From assembly GCA_035702985.1 (NCBI GenBank), contig DASSZD010000070.1, positions 14,744-78,743 on the forward strand: a stretch of DNA of 64,000 bases, read 5' to 3'. The notes beneath the pieces are model-generated. The model had not been told where the DNA came from, searched no databases, and saw only the letters and a program-made list of their open reading frames with translations. Position numbers and translations under genes: made by a program. Of this stretch, positions 1-9,137 are shown piece by piece. The DNA is from JAKAXG01 sp035702985 (lineage in GTDB: Bacteria > Actinomycetota > Acidimicrobiia > Acidimicrobiales > Palsa-688). The stretch's first letter is position 1, and each line of letters begins with the position of its first letter.

Positions 1-1
1 G

Positions 2-637
2 CCGGGGCCCTCCGCCCCGGCCGATCTGACCGCCGGGTTCCGCCTGGCCTGGCGGGTGGCGGACATCCGCCGCACCCTGCTCCTGGCCATGGTGGTGTTC
101 TGCTCCTGGGGGGCGTTCGTGGTGATCGAACCGCTCTACGTCCGCGACGTGCTGCACCGGTCTCCGGTGACCCTGGGGTACCTGCAGACGGTCTTCGGGG
201 TCGGCCTGCTGGGCATGACCGCGCTGCTACCCCGCCTGGGGGACCGGGTGGTGTCGGTCCGGGCGCTGGCCGTCTCGGCGCTGGCGTCGGGAGGGGCGGC
301 GGCCCTCTACGTCGGCACCCGTTACCTGCCGGTGGCCATGGCCGGGGTCTTCCTGTGGGGGGTGGTGACCGGGTTCTTCATGCCGCCGATGCAGACCCTG
401 CTGCAGCGCTCAGCCCCGGTGGAGACCCACGGGCGGCTGATGGCCGCGGCCGGCACGGTCAACGGCGTGGCCAACCTGGTGGCCATCCCCGCCGGCGGCC
501 TGCTGATCGGGCTGGTGGGGGTGTCGGGCACCGGCATGGTGGTCGGGGCGCTGCTCGTCGCCGCCGGCGCCGCCGGGTGGCGCGGCGGTCAGGCCCGGTT
601 GAACAGTTCGTCCAGCGCGGCGGCCAGCGCCGGGTAG
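2..637 (+). CDS. MFS transporter, C-terminal part (5' end outside window)
   Basis: This is the last 211 codons of a major facilitator superfamily permease; the frame is open to the left edge, so the start lies outside. About five to six hydrophobic helices are visible, for example residues around LLLAMVVFCSWGAFVVI and VAMAGVFLWGVVTGFFM. The basic loop 'LPRLGDRV' between helices resembles the conserved MFS cytoplasmic loop. Substrate cannot be told from this half; a drug or metabolite exporter of the 12-14 helix type is likely. The 3' end overlaps the end of the convergent surE gene by 49 bases. Confidence 0.8.
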   Translation, partial: PGPSAPADLTAGFRLAWRVADIRRTLLLAMVVFCSWGAFVVIEPLYVRDVLHRSPVTLGYLQTVFGVGLLGMTALLPRLGDRVVSVRALAVSALASGGAAALYVGTRYLPVAMAGVFLWGVVTGFFMPPMQTLLQRSAPVETHGRLMAAAGTVNGVANLVAIPAGGLLIGLVGVSGTGMVVGALLVAAGAAGWRGGQARLNSSSSAAASAG

Positions 638-1440
638 ATGGCGTCCTCGGCGCCGTGGTCGTCGAGCCCCTCCACCTCGGTCAGGTGGCCGAGCAGGGTG
701 AGCGACACCCGGTCCCGCTCCACCGCCCCGCCGTCGGTACCCTCCGGCAGCGACACCGCGTCGCCCCATTCCATCACCACCCGGTAGGCGCCCGAGTGCC
801 CCTCGTGGGGCTCCAGACGGGCGTCGGCGATCACCCGGGGCGGGACCCGCCCGATGGAGGTCCGTTCCCAGCCGGCCATGTCGGCGAGGGCCAGGTTGGG
901 CACGTTCAGGTTCACGACCATGGGGGCCAGCAGGCCGTGACCGGCCAGGCCCGCGGTCACGGCCGACGCCACCTGGGCGGCGGCTTCCCAGTGCAGGCCC
1001 TTGAGCATCTCGTCCCAGCCCTGGCCCTCGATGCCGTAGCCCTCGACGGCCTGGCTCACGGCGATGGCCGGCAGCCCCCGGCTGCGGGCGGTGAGGGCGG
1101 CCCCCACCGTGCCCGAGTGGTACACCGAGCGTCCCACGTTGACCCCCGGGTTGATGCCCGACACCACCAGGTCGAAGGCCCGGTCGAACACCCCCAGGGT
1201 GGCGAACATGACGCACAGAGCCGGCGGCCCGCTCACCGTCCACGCCTCCCCGACGCCGTCCACCCGGGCCCGGCGGACCTCCGGTCGCAGCTCGTTGAGC
1301 GCCCCGAGCGACGCCGACGCCCCCGAGTACTCCCGGTCGGGGGCCACCACGGTCACGTCGCCGTGGGCGGCGACCGCCCCGGCCAACCAGGCCAGCCCCT
1401 CGGAATCGATACCGTCGTCGTTGGTGACCAGAATTCTCAC
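589..1440 (-). CDS. surE: 5'/3'-nucleotidase SurE
   Basis: SurE is a metal-dependent phosphatase that removes phosphate from nucleoside monophosphates and is linked to stationary-phase survival. The N-terminus MRILVTNDDGID carries the Asp8-Asp9 metal ligands. Ser39 in 'REYSGAS' and Asn97 in 'SGINPGVNVG' complete the metal site known for the family. At 283 residues it is slightly longer than the usual 250-270. The start is GTG at 1440, chosen because the metal motif must sit at residues 8-9. It is transcribed away from the next gene, with 37 bases between the two starts, so the promoters must overlap. Confidence 0.93.
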   Translation of the reverse strand: MRILVTNDDGIDSEGLAWLAGAVAAHGDVTVVAPDREYSGASASLGALNELRPEVRRARVDGVGEAWTVSGPPALCVMFATLGVFDRAFDLVVSGINPGVNVGRSVYHSGTVGAALTARSRGLPAIAVSQAVEGYGIEGQGWDEMLKGLHWEAAAQVASAVTAGLAGHGLLAPMVVNLNVPNLALADMAGWERTSIGRVPPRVIADARLEPHEGHSGAYRVVMEWGDAVSLPEGTDGGAVERDRVSLTLLGHLTEVEGLDDHGAEDAIYPALAAALDELFNRA

Positions 1441-1477
1441 GCCCGCCGTGTTACCACGCCCGGACTAGCTTGAGGAC

Positions 1478-2029
1478 ATGCTGCACGCGTGGGGATTCGA
1501 CAAGGTGGGGGTGGTGGCCGGCGATCTGTACTTCGTCGACCCCGACCCGGCGCCCGGCCAGGAGGGAGCCGAGCACGGGGTGCGGCTGGAGGTCCGGGTG
1601 CTGGAACGTCCCCCGCTCACCGGCTCCGTGTACGCCGCCCAGCCCATCGTCATCGACCGGCCGGTGTGGCGGGCCGACCTGCTCGAGACCGTCGACGGCG
1701 AGCCGGGCAGCCACGACCGCACCCATCACCACCCCCGCTTCCGGGGCTGGGAACCGGGCCGGCGCCAGTACGACGAGGGCCTGAGCCGGGACCCCGTCGG
1801 CTGGCTGGAGCAGCGGCTGGAGGACCTGCCCGGGCTGCTGGCCGGGGCCGAGATGGACCAGTCGGTGGCCGGCCCCCACGACGCCGCCGACCTGGCCGCC
1901 GCCGCCCCGGAGATCGCGGCCAAGGTCAAGGAGCTGCTGGAGCGGGTGCGGGCCGGCGAGCTGGGCCGCGAGCCGCAGCCGGACCCGAACCAGGTGGCGG
2001 CGGCCGGGGTGCGCAGCAGCTGGCTGTAG
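1478..2029 (+). CDS. conserved hypothetical protein
   Basis: A 183-residue soluble protein that I do not recognise by family. It starts at an ATG preceded by a GAGG ribosome-binding site. The first 110 residues look like a beta-rich fold (GVVAGDLYFVDPDP, VRLEVRVLERPPL) with a His-rich patch 'HDRTHHHPRFRGWEPG'. The last 60 residues look helical and charged (AAAPEIAAKVKELLERVRAG). There is no signal peptide or membrane helix. The His cluster could bind metal, but nothing else supports this. It stands between surE (divergent) and the glucoamylase-like gene (convergent), so it is probably monocistronic. Confidence 0.6.
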   Translation: MLHAWGFDKVGVVAGDLYFVDPDPAPGQEGAEHGVRLEVRVLERPPLTGSVYAAQPIVIDRPVWRADLLETVDGEPGSHDRTHHHPRFRGWEPGRRQYDEGLSRDPVGWLEQRLEDLPGLLAGAEMDQSVAGPHDAADLAAAAPEIAAKVKELLERVRAGELGREPQPDPNQVAAAGVRSSWL

Positions 2030-2054
2030 CCGTCACCCGGGCGGCCGCCGGCGG

Positions 2055-4064
2055 TCAGCCCGCCTGGAACGGCTGGTCCGCCTCGGGGTGCCCGTTGCCG
2101 GCCACCGAGATGTCCACCGGGTTCCCGTGCACGTTGACGGCCACCTGCGACTGGGCCTCCTCGGCCCGGATCACGTGCATGACGGCGTTGATCAGCGCCA
2201 GGTGGGTGAACGCCTGGGGGAAGTTCCCCAGGTGGCGGCCGGTGCGCGGGTCGAGCTCCTCGGCGTAGAGCTCCAACGGGCTGGCCAGTGACAGCAGCCG
2301 CTCGCACAGGCGGCGGCCCCGGTCCAGCTCTCCTATCTCCACCAGGGCGGAGACCAGCCAGAACGAGCAGATGGTGAACGTGCCCTCCTCCCCGCTCATA
2401 CCGTCGTCGGTCTCGGCGGTGCGGTAGCGCAGCACCAGTCCGTCCTCGGTCAGCTCGTCGGCTATGGCCAGGACCGTGGCCCGGATACGGGGGTCGTCGG
2501 GGGGCAGGAACCGCAGCAGTGGCATCAACAGCACCGAGGCGTCCAGGTCGGTTGACCCGTAGTGCTGCACGAAGACCCCCCGTTCGTCCACCCCGCGGGT
2601 GCAGATGTCGGAGTGGATCCGGTCGGCGAGGGCCTGCCATTTTTCCGCGTGGTCCGCCTCGTCGAACATGCGGGCCAGCCGGGCCCCCCGGTCCAGGGCC
2701 ACCCAGCACATGAACTTGCTGGACACGAAGTGCTGCGGATCGCCCCGCACCTCCCATATGCCCCGGTCCGGCTCCTCCCAGTGGGCGGCCGCCGCCTCCA
2801 CCTCCCGTTTGAGCAGCGGCCACATGGACTCCTGCAGCTGGCTGCGGGACCGGGCGTGCAGGAGGACCGAGTCGAGCACCGCCCCCCACACGTCGTGCTG
2901 CTTCTGGTTGTAGGCCCCGTTCCCGGTCCGGACCGGGGAGGCGCCCTCGTAGCCCGACAGGGGCAGCGTGCTCTCGGTCAGCTGGCGCTCGCCCCCCAGC
3001 CCGTACATGATCTGCAGCTCCTGGCCGCCCCGGCAGGCGTCGGCGATGAAGTAGAAGAAGTCGTCCGCCTCCCGGTCGAAGCCGAGCGTGTAGAGGCCCC
3101 ACAGGGCGAAGGTCGAATCGCGCACCCACGAGTAGCGGTAGTCCCAGTTGCGCTCCCCGTGCGGGGTCTCCGGCAGGCTGGTCGTGGCCGCCGCCAGCAG
3201 GGCCCCCGACGGGGCGTAGGTGAGCCCCTTGAGGGTCAGAGCGCTGCGCTGCAGATAGCTGCGCCAGCGGTGGTCCGGGAAGTCACCCTCGGTGATCCAC
3301 TGCCGCCAGTGCTCCGAGGTGCGGGCCATCCGCTCCGTGGCCTCGGCGAAGGTGCACGGGGCGGCCAGGTGGCTCCACGACAGGGCCACGAAGTGGGTCT
3401 CGCCCTCGACCATCCTGGTGCGGGCCTTGATCCCCCGCTGCTCTATGCCCGGCCTCAGGTCGGTGCTGATCCGCAGTTGCACGTCGCTGCCCTCGGCGGT
3501 GGCGACCAGCTGGCCGTAGCCGGGCCCCTCGTACCGCCACACCGGCTCCGTCCGGCCGTAGTCGAACACCGGGTCGCAGGTCATGGACAGCTCCACCGAC
3601 CCGCTCACGCACTTGACGGTGCGCAGCAGGCAGTGCTCGGCGTCGAAGTCGGTCGGGGACCGCCGGTGGCTCTTGGATCTCTCCGTCAGGTTGTGCCACG
3701 GCCCCATGCACAGGGCGTCGCGCACGATCAGCCAGCCGGTGCGGGTCTGCCAGGTCGTCTCGAGCATCAGGCTGCCCGGCAGGTAGCGCCGGGCGGCGGG
3801 AACGATCTGGTCGTAGGGACCGACCCGGAAGCTGCCCGCCCCCCGGTCCAGGATGGCTGCGAACACCGAGGGGGAATCGGGGCGGGGCAGGCACATCCAT
3901 TCCACCGCCCCGCTCGGGGCGATCAGGCAGTTGTTCTCGCAGTCCGACAGGAAGGCGTAGTCGCCGATGGGCGGGAAGGCGCTGCCGCCGACGGGCGAGG
4001 TGGACGCGTCGGCCTGGAAGGCCCCGGTGCTGGCATCCGGGCGGGGGTGGGCGGTTCCGGTCAC
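2055..4064 (-). CDS. glycoside hydrolase family 15 (glucoamylase/trehalase-like)
   Basis: A 669-residue GH15 enzyme with the N-terminal trehalase-like domain common in actinobacteria (PPIGDYAFLSDCENNCLI, residues about 30-50) followed by the (alpha/alpha)6 barrel. Barrel signatures include 'NWDYRYSWVRDSTFALWGL' and 'YNQKQHDVWGAVLDS'. Two acidic catalytic candidates are visible: the Glu in 'GIWEVRG' (about residue 436) and the Glu pair in 'GEEGTFTICSFWLV' (about 558). The family cleaves glucose from non-reducing ends of alpha-glucans or hydrolyses trehalose; which applies here is not clear. No signal peptide, so cytoplasmic. The start is the GTG at 4064, just before the conserved N-terminal block. 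It pairs functionally with treY, treZ and glgX further along. Confidence 0.88.
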   Translation of the reverse strand: MTGTAHPRPDASTGAFQADASTSPVGGSAFPPIGDYAFLSDCENNCLIAPSGAVEWMCLPRPDSPSVFAAILDRGAGSFRVGPYDQIVPAARRYLPGSLMLETTWQTRTGWLIVRDALCMGPWHNLTERSKSHRRSPTDFDAEHCLLRTVKCVSGSVELSMTCDPVFDYGRTEPVWRYEGPGYGQLVATAEGSDVQLRISTDLRPGIEQRGIKARTRMVEGETHFVALSWSHLAAPCTFAEATERMARTSEHWRQWITEGDFPDHRWRSYLQRSALTLKGLTYAPSGALLAAATTSLPETPHGERNWDYRYSWVRDSTFALWGLYTLGFDREADDFFYFIADACRGGQELQIMYGLGGERQLTESTLPLSGYEGASPVRTGNGAYNQKQHDVWGAVLDSVLLHARSRSQLQESMWPLLKREVEAAAAHWEEPDRGIWEVRGDPQHFVSSKFMCWVALDRGARLARMFDEADHAEKWQALADRIHSDICTRGVDERGVFVQHYGSTDLDASVLLMPLLRFLPPDDPRIRATVLAIADELTEDGLVLRYRTAETDDGMSGEEGTFTICSFWLVSALVEIGELDRGRRLCERLLSLASPLELYAEELDPRTGRHLGNFPQAFTHLALINAVMHVIRAEEAQSQVAVNVHGNPVDISVAGNGHPEADQPFQAG

Positions 4065-4202
4065 ACGAGCATTTTTGTCGCTGGGCCCGGCCGGGTGGCG
4101 GCCGGCGCCGGAGGCCCACCGCCCCGGGCCCCGGTCACGAACCGCCGCGAACCGGTCACGGCGCAGAACGGCCCGGCGATCGGACGGTAGCGTGACCGTC
4201 AT

Positions 4203-6515
4203 ATGGACGATCTGCTGCGCCAGGCCCGGGCCATCCGGGACCGGGCCCACGGGAGCCGCGTCACCTTCTCCCCCAAGGTGTTCATCCCCCTGACCATGCT
4301 GTGCCGGGACCGCTGCGGCTACTGCACCTTCGCCAAGGCCCCGGCCCGCATCGACACCCCGTTCATGACCCCCGGGCAGGTGCTCGACGTGGCCCGCCGG
4401 GGGGCCGAGGTGGGCTGCCACGAAGCGCTGTTCACCCTGGGCGAGCGGCCTGAGGAGCGCTACCCGGTAGCCCGCCAGTGGCTGGCGGATCACGGCTACG
4501 GCTCCACCGTCGACTACCTGGTGGCCATGTGCCGGATGGTGATCGACGAGACCGGGCTGCTGCCCCACGCCAACGCCGGGGCCCTCCACCCCGACGAGCT
4601 GGCCGCCCTGCGCCCGGTCACCGCCAGCCAGGGGATGATGGTCGAGACGCTGCGCAGCGACCTCGAAGCCCACCGCGGCTCGCCGGACAAGACCCCGGCC
4701 CGCCGGCTGGCCACGCTGGAGGAGGCCGGCCGGCTGGCCATCCCCTACACCACCGGGATCCTGGTGGGTATCGGGGAGGACCGCTCCGACCGGGTCCGGG
4801 CGCTGGAGGCCATAGCCGCCGCCCACGACCGTCACGGCCACGTCCAGGAGGTGATCGTCCAGAACTTCCTCCCCAAGCCGGGGACGGCCATGCACAAGGC
4901 CCCGGCCTGCCCGGACGAGGTGTACCTGGAGGCCATCGCCCTGGCCCGCACCATCCTGCCGCCCGAGGTGCACGTGCAGGCCCCGCCCAACCTGTCCGAC
5001 GACTTCGCCGCCCTGCTCGACGCCGGCATCGACGACTGGGGCGGCGTCTCCCCGGTGACCGCCGACCACGTGAACCCGGAGCGGCCCTGGCCCTCCCTGG
5101 ACGGCCTGCGCCGGGCCACCGAGAGCCGGGGGCTCACCCTGGCCCCCCGCCTCACCGTCTACCCGGAGTTCGCCCTGGACCCGGAGCGGTGGCTGGACCC
5201 GGCCATGCGTTTTCCCGTGCTCGACCGCAGCGATGCCGAGAGCCTGGGCCGCGACGATCCCGGCGCGGTGTTCCCCCAGAAGGTGGGCGAGTACCGCAAC
5301 GTCGGCGACGGTGCGGAGGTGGTCCTGGTGGGCCGGCGCTCCACCCAGTGGTACTCCGGCGCCGACGAGGCGCCCATGGCCCTGGTGCCCGGGCCGGTGG
5401 CGGCCGGGGGCCGGGTCGGAGAGGTCCTGGCCGGGGTGCGCATGGGTCAGGAACCCGGCGAGGCGGAGATCGAGTCGCTGTTCTCCGCCCGCGGCCGGGA
5501 GGTGGCGGCGGTGGCCGCCGTGGCCGACGAGCTGCGCCGGCAGGCGGTCGGGGACGCGGTGACCTGGGTACGCAACCGCAATATCAACTACACCAACGTC
5601 TGCACCTTCAAGTGCCGGTTCTGCGGCTTCTCCAAGGGGCCCCTCTCCCTCAACCTGCGGGGCACCCCCTACCTGCTGACCCTGGAGGACATCGCCGCCC
5701 GCACCCGGGAGGCGTGGGACATGGGAGCCACCGAGGTCTGCCTGCAGGGGGGCATCCACCCCGACTTCGACGGCGACTACTACATCGAGGTCACCCGGGC
5801 CGTGAAGGAGGCCGCCCCCGGCATCCACGTCCACGGCTTCACCGCCCTCGAGGTCACCGAGGGGGCCCGGCGGCTGGGAGAGCCGCTGGAGCGGTACCTG
5901 AGCCGGCTGATGGACGCCGGCCTGCGGTCGCTTCCCGGCACCGCCGCGGAGATACTCGACGACGAGATCCGGGCCACTCTCTGCCCGGACAAGATCGACA
6001 CCCAGCAGTGGCTGGACGCCCACCGCACGGCCCATTCCGTGGGGCTGCGGTCCAACATCACCATCATGTTCGGCTCGATCGAATCCCCCCGGCACTGGGC
6101 CCGCCACTTCGTCCGCACCCGGGACCTCCAGAAGGAGACCGGGGGATTCACCGAGTTCGTGGGCCTGCCGTTCGTCCACATGGCCGCCCCCCTGTACCTG
6201 CAGCGCAGATCCCGGCGGGGCCCCACGTGGCGGGAGGTGGTGCTCATGCACGCCGTGGCCCGCATCGCCTACCACGGCCTGGTGGACAACATCCAGGCCT
6301 CCTGGGTGAAGCTCGGCGTCGATGGGGTGCAGCAACTGCTGCAGGCCGGGGTCAACGACCTGGGCGGGACGCTGGTCAACGAGAACATCTCCCGGGCCGC
6401 CGGGGCGTCCCACGGCCAGGGGCTGGAGGAATCCGACTTCGCCGCCATCGTGGAGCCCATCGGCCGAACCCTGGAGCAGCGGACCACCCTCTACGGGCGG
6501 GTGGCCCGGACCTGA
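4203..6515 (+). CDS. fbiC: FO synthase, fused CofG-CofH (FbiC)
   Basis: FbiC makes FO, the deazaflavin chromophore of coenzyme F420, from tyrosine and 5-amino-6-ribitylamino-uracil using two radical-SAM centres. Both halves are present in this 770-residue protein. The CofG half has a CxxxCxxC cluster at Cys34, Cys38 and Cys41 (CRDRCGYCTFAKAP). The CofH half has Cys467, Cys471 and Cys474 (CTFKCRFCGFSKGP). The fused form is typical of Actinomycetota. The ATG at 4203 is the first start after the divergent GH15 gene. Presence of this gene implies that the organism makes F420, although no F420-dependent oxidoreductase is found in the window. Confidence 0.96.
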   Translation: MDDLLRQARAIRDRAHGSRVTFSPKVFIPLTMLCRDRCGYCTFAKAPARIDTPFMTPGQVLDVARRGAEVGCHEALFTLGERPEERYPVARQWLADHGYGSTVDYLVAMCRMVIDETGLLPHANAGALHPDELAALRPVTASQGMMVETLRSDLEAHRGSPDKTPARRLATLEEAGRLAIPYTTGILVGIGEDRSDRVRALEAIAAAHDRHGHVQEVIVQNFLPKPGTAMHKAPACPDEVYLEAIALARTILPPEVHVQAPPNLSDDFAALLDAGIDDWGGVSPVTADHVNPERPWPSLDGLRRATESRGLTLAPRLTVYPEFALDPERWLDPAMRFPVLDRSDAESLGRDDPGAVFPQKVGEYRNVGDGAEVVLVGRRSTQWYSGADEAPMALVPGPVAAGGRVGEVLAGVRMGQEPGEAEIESLFSARGREVAAVAAVADELRRQAVGDAVTWVRNRNINYTNVCTFKCRFCGFSKGPLSLNLRGTPYLLTLEDIAARTREAWDMGATEVCLQGGIHPDFDGDYYIEVTRAVKEAAPGIHVHGFTALEVTEGARRLGEPLERYLSRLMDAGLRSLPGTAAEILDDEIRATLCPDKIDTQQWLDAHRTAHSVGLRSNITIMFGSIESPRHWARHFVRTRDLQKETGGFTEFVGLPFVHMAAPLYLQRRSRRGPTWREVVLMHAVARIAYHGLVDNIQASWVKLGVDGVQQLLQAGVNDLGGTLVNENISRAAGASHGQGLEESDFAAIVEPIGRTLEQRTTLYGRVART

Positions 6516-6540
6516 GGCCGTTGGTTTAAGGTCGGCCCCT

Positions 6541-7518
6541 GTGAGAGCCGTGGTGTGCAAGCGCTTCGGGGGCCCGGAGGTCCTCGAGATGGAGGACGTG
6601 CCCGACCCGGCCCCGGGTCCGGGCCAGGTCCTGGTGGAGGTGAGGGCGTGCTCGGTGACGTTCCCCGACCTCTTGATGCTGCGGGACAGGTACCAGTTCA
6701 AGCCGGGGCTGCCCTTCACCCCGGGAACCGAGGTCGCCGGGGTGATCCGCCAGCTCGGCGACGAGGTGGACGGCCTGCGCCCGGGTGACGCCGTGCTGGG
6801 GTCGGTGATCGCCGGGGGCGGACTGGCCGAACTGGCCTGCCTGCGGGCCGATTCGGTCGTCCCGCTGCCCGAGGGGGTGCGCTTCGAGGATGCCGCCGGG
6901 CTCCTCTACGGGTACGGGACGTCCCACCATGCGCTCAAGGACCGGGCCCGCCTCCAGCCCGGGGAGTCGCTCCTGGTGCTGGGAGCGGCCGGGGCGGTGG
7001 GCCTGGCCGCGGTGGAGCTGGGCCGGGCCATGGGGGCCAGGGTGATCGCCGCCGCGTCGAGCGACGAGAAGCTGGCGCTGTGCCGGGCCCATGGGGCCGA
7101 CGAGACGGTCAACTACAGCACCGAGGACCTCAAGGAGCGGGTCCGGGAGCTGACCGGCGGCGCCGGGGCCGACGTGGTGTACGACCCGGTGGGGGGGCCG
7201 TACTCGGAGCCGGCGCTGCGGGCCACGGCCTGGGAGGGCCGCTTCCTGGTCATCGGGTTCGCCGCCGGCGACATCCCCCGCATCCCGCTCAACCTGGCCC
7301 TGCTGCGGGGCTGCAGCATCGTGGGGGTGTTCTGGGGGTCGTTCGTGGCCCGGGACCCGCAACGGCACCGGGCCAACGTGGCCGAGCTGCTCGAATGGTG
7401 GAAGGCCGGCCGGCTCTCCCCCTACACCTCGGCCATCTACCCGCTGGAGCGGGCCGCCGACGCCCTGCGGGACCTCGACGAGCGCCGGGCCACCGGCAAG
7501 GTGGTGGTCACTCCTTGA
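6541..7518 (+). CDS. zinc-independent MDR / NADPH:quinone oxidoreductase
   Basis: A 325-residue medium-chain dehydrogenase/reductase of the quinone-oxidoreductase branch. It has the GroES-like N-terminal domain (PGPGQVLVEVRACSVTFPD), the Rossmann nucleotide-binding turn 'LGAAGAVGLAAVELGRAMGA' around residues 145-165, and the C-terminal 'RRATGKVVVTP' ending typical of the family. The Cys/His ligands of the zinc-dependent members are absent, so reduction of quinones or enones by NADPH is likely. The start is GTG at 6541, which matches the usual 'MRAVVCxxFG' family N-terminus. It follows fbiC by 25 bases and may be co-transcribed. Its stop overlaps the convergent thioesterase gene by 11 bases. 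Confidence 0.87.
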   Translation: MRAVVCKRFGGPEVLEMEDVPDPAPGPGQVLVEVRACSVTFPDLLMLRDRYQFKPGLPFTPGTEVAGVIRQLGDEVDGLRPGDAVLGSVIAGGGLAELACLRADSVVPLPEGVRFEDAAGLLYGYGTSHHALKDRARLQPGESLLVLGAAGAVGLAAVELGRAMGARVIAAASSDEKLALCRAHGADETVNYSTEDLKERVRELTGGAGADVVYDPVGGPYSEPALRATAWEGRFLVIGFAAGDIPRIPLNLALLRGCSIVGVFWGSFVARDPQRHRANVAELLEWWKAGRLSPYTSAIYPLERAADALRDLDERRATGKVVVTP

Positions 7519-8350
7519 CCGGGGGCAGGGGCTGGCGGGGGCTGCGCAGCAGTATCTCCTGCGTGAGGGTGGCTCCCACCCGGCCGGCCCGGTCCTGCAC
7601 CAGCCCGGTGTAGAGGCCCCGCCCGCTGGTCGCCTTCAACGGCCACATGTCGATCAGCACCCAGTCGTCCATGGACAGCTGCTGGTGGAACCACAGGGCG
7701 TGGTCCAGGCTGGTGCCCCCCCTCGGCACCCCGGCGACGGTGCCGTCGCCGAACCCCGAGCCCAGGTCCGAGGCGTAGGCCAGGACGCAGGCGTGGGTCA
7801 ACGGGTCGTCGGGTAGCGGCCGCAGGCTGCGGACCCACATCCGGGCCGGCACCGGCCAGCTGCCTTCCTCGTAGGGGACGGTGGGGGGAAGGGCCCGGAC
7901 CTGCAGGGACGGCACGAAGCGGTCGGGGAACCGCCGGTCCTCCAGGTCCTCCGGCTGGGCCACCGGGTCCCGGGCGGTGCTCCACTCGGTGGCCCCGGGC
8001 TTGGGGTCCTGGAACGACGCCGACATGCTGAAGATGACCTCTCCCCGCTGGACCGCCACCACGTCACGGGCCGAGAAGGACCGGCCGTCACGGTTGCGGG
8101 CCACCCGCAGGATCACCTGACGGTCGGTCCGACCCGGTCTGAGGAAGTAGCCGTGGAGGGAGTGCGGCAACCGCCCCTCGGGCACCGTGTGGGCGGCCGC
8201 CCGCAGCGCCTGGGCCGCGACCTGGCCGCCGAACAGCGACGGGCGGTAGGGCGCCGATGACTCGTTGACACCCCGGTACAGGTCGGTGTCCAGCTCCTCC
8301 AGTTCGAGCAGCTCTACCAGGTCGTCGGCGGCGGGGGGCTCGCTGGTCAT
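7508..8350 (-). CDS. tesB: acyl-CoA thioesterase II (TesB family)
   Basis: A double hot-dog thioesterase of 280 residues that hydrolyses acyl-CoA to free acid and CoA. The N-terminal half holds 'PSLFGGQVAAQALRAAAHTV' and 'HSLHGYFLRPGRTDRQV', hallmarks of the family. The C-terminal half has the catalytic set: Asp in 'TSLDHALWFHQ', the Ser/Thr of 'KATSGRGLY' and Gln in 'ATLTQEILLR'. The start was placed at the ATG at 8350 because longer in-frame extensions have no family resemblance. It is divergent from the AhpD-like gene, with 70 bases between the starts. It probably serves fatty-acid or sterol-side-chain catabolism alongside the nearby acyl-CoA dehydrogenases. Confidence 0.9.
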   Translation of the reverse strand: MTSEPPAADDLVELLELEELDTDLYRGVNESSAPYRPSLFGGQVAAQALRAAAHTVPEGRLPHSLHGYFLRPGRTDRQVILRVARNRDGRSFSARDVVAVQRGEVIFSMSASFQDPKPGATEWSTARDPVAQPEDLEDRRFPDRFVPSLQVRALPPTVPYEEGSWPVPARMWVRSLRPLPDDPLTHACVLAYASDLGSGFGDGTVAGVPRGGTSLDHALWFHQQLSMDDWVLIDMWPLKATSGRGLYTGLVQDRAGRVGATLTQEILLRSPRQPLPPVKE

Positions 8351-8420
8351 CGAGAAAAAAGAGGATACTTGATGGGTGGTCGGGTCCCGGCCGGCCCCAC
8401 GAGGAGGAGGTGCCACCACC

Positions 8421-9041
8421 ATGCCCCGACTGCGACAGGTACCCCGGTCGGAGGTCACCGACGACGGCGTGCTCAGAACCTACGACCTGCTCTTCGGCGG
8501 GCGGGACCCGGTGGCCGAGCCGGGGACCGCCACCGGGACCCCGGGTGACTGGTGGACGGTGTTCGCCAACGCCCCGGAGGTCCTCCGCCACGCCAACGCC
8601 GGGTTCGTCCTCTACAGCCGGGTGTCGCTGGATCCCGAGCTGCGTGAGCTGGGCCAGACCCGGGCCGGCTGGGTGATGGGCAGCCAGTTCGTGTACTCCC
8701 AGCACTGCAAGTCGTGCCGGGCCATGGGCATGGGCGAGGACAAGATCGCGGCGATCGCCTCCTGGGCGGTGTCGGACCTGTTCTCGCCGCTGGAGCGGGC
8801 CGTGCTGGCCTACACCGACGCTCTGGCCCTGGAGCGGGGCCGGGTCCACGACCACATCTTCGCCACCCTGCAGGCCCATCTGTCGGACCGGGAGATAGTC
8901 GAGCTCACCTACGTGACCTCCCTGTACATCATGCACGCCATGATGACCCGGGCCCTGAAGCTGGAGTTCGACGACGTGCCCGAGCGGATGGCCGAGGTGC
9001 CCGGCCCGGGCGACGCCTGGTCCGGGCTGCACGACGGCTGA
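8421..9041 (+). CDS. carboxymuconolactone decarboxylase / AhpD-like protein
   Basis: A 206-residue alpha-helical protein of the CMD/AhpD fold. The redox-type motif is 'QHCKSCRAMGM' (Cys-x-x-Cys followed by a spaced Gly/Met helix) near residue 95, and the later part 'LSDREIVELTYVTSLYIMHAMMTR' matches the second conserved helix of the family. Members act as peroxidase partners or decarboxylases; the paired Cys supports an AhpD-like thiol peroxidase role. A strong purine-rich ribosome-binding site (GAGGAGGAGG at 8401) precedes the ATG at 8421. It is divergent from tesB. Confidence 0.82.
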   Translation: MPRLRQVPRSEVTDDGVLRTYDLLFGGRDPVAEPGTATGTPGDWWTVFANAPEVLRHANAGFVLYSRVSLDPELRELGQTRAGWVMGSQFVYSQHCKSCRAMGMGEDKIAAIASWAVSDLFSPLERAVLAYTDALALERGRVHDHIFATLQAHLSDREIVELTYVTSLYIMHAMMTRALKLEFDDVPERMAEVPGPGDAWSGLHDG

Positions 9042-9137
9042 CCGGATACGAGGCCGGGCGGACCGGGCCCCGGGCCAGGCCCGCATCGGGCCCCGCCCCC
9101 TCTAGGATCGCATCACCCTCCTGCGAAAGGACCGCCC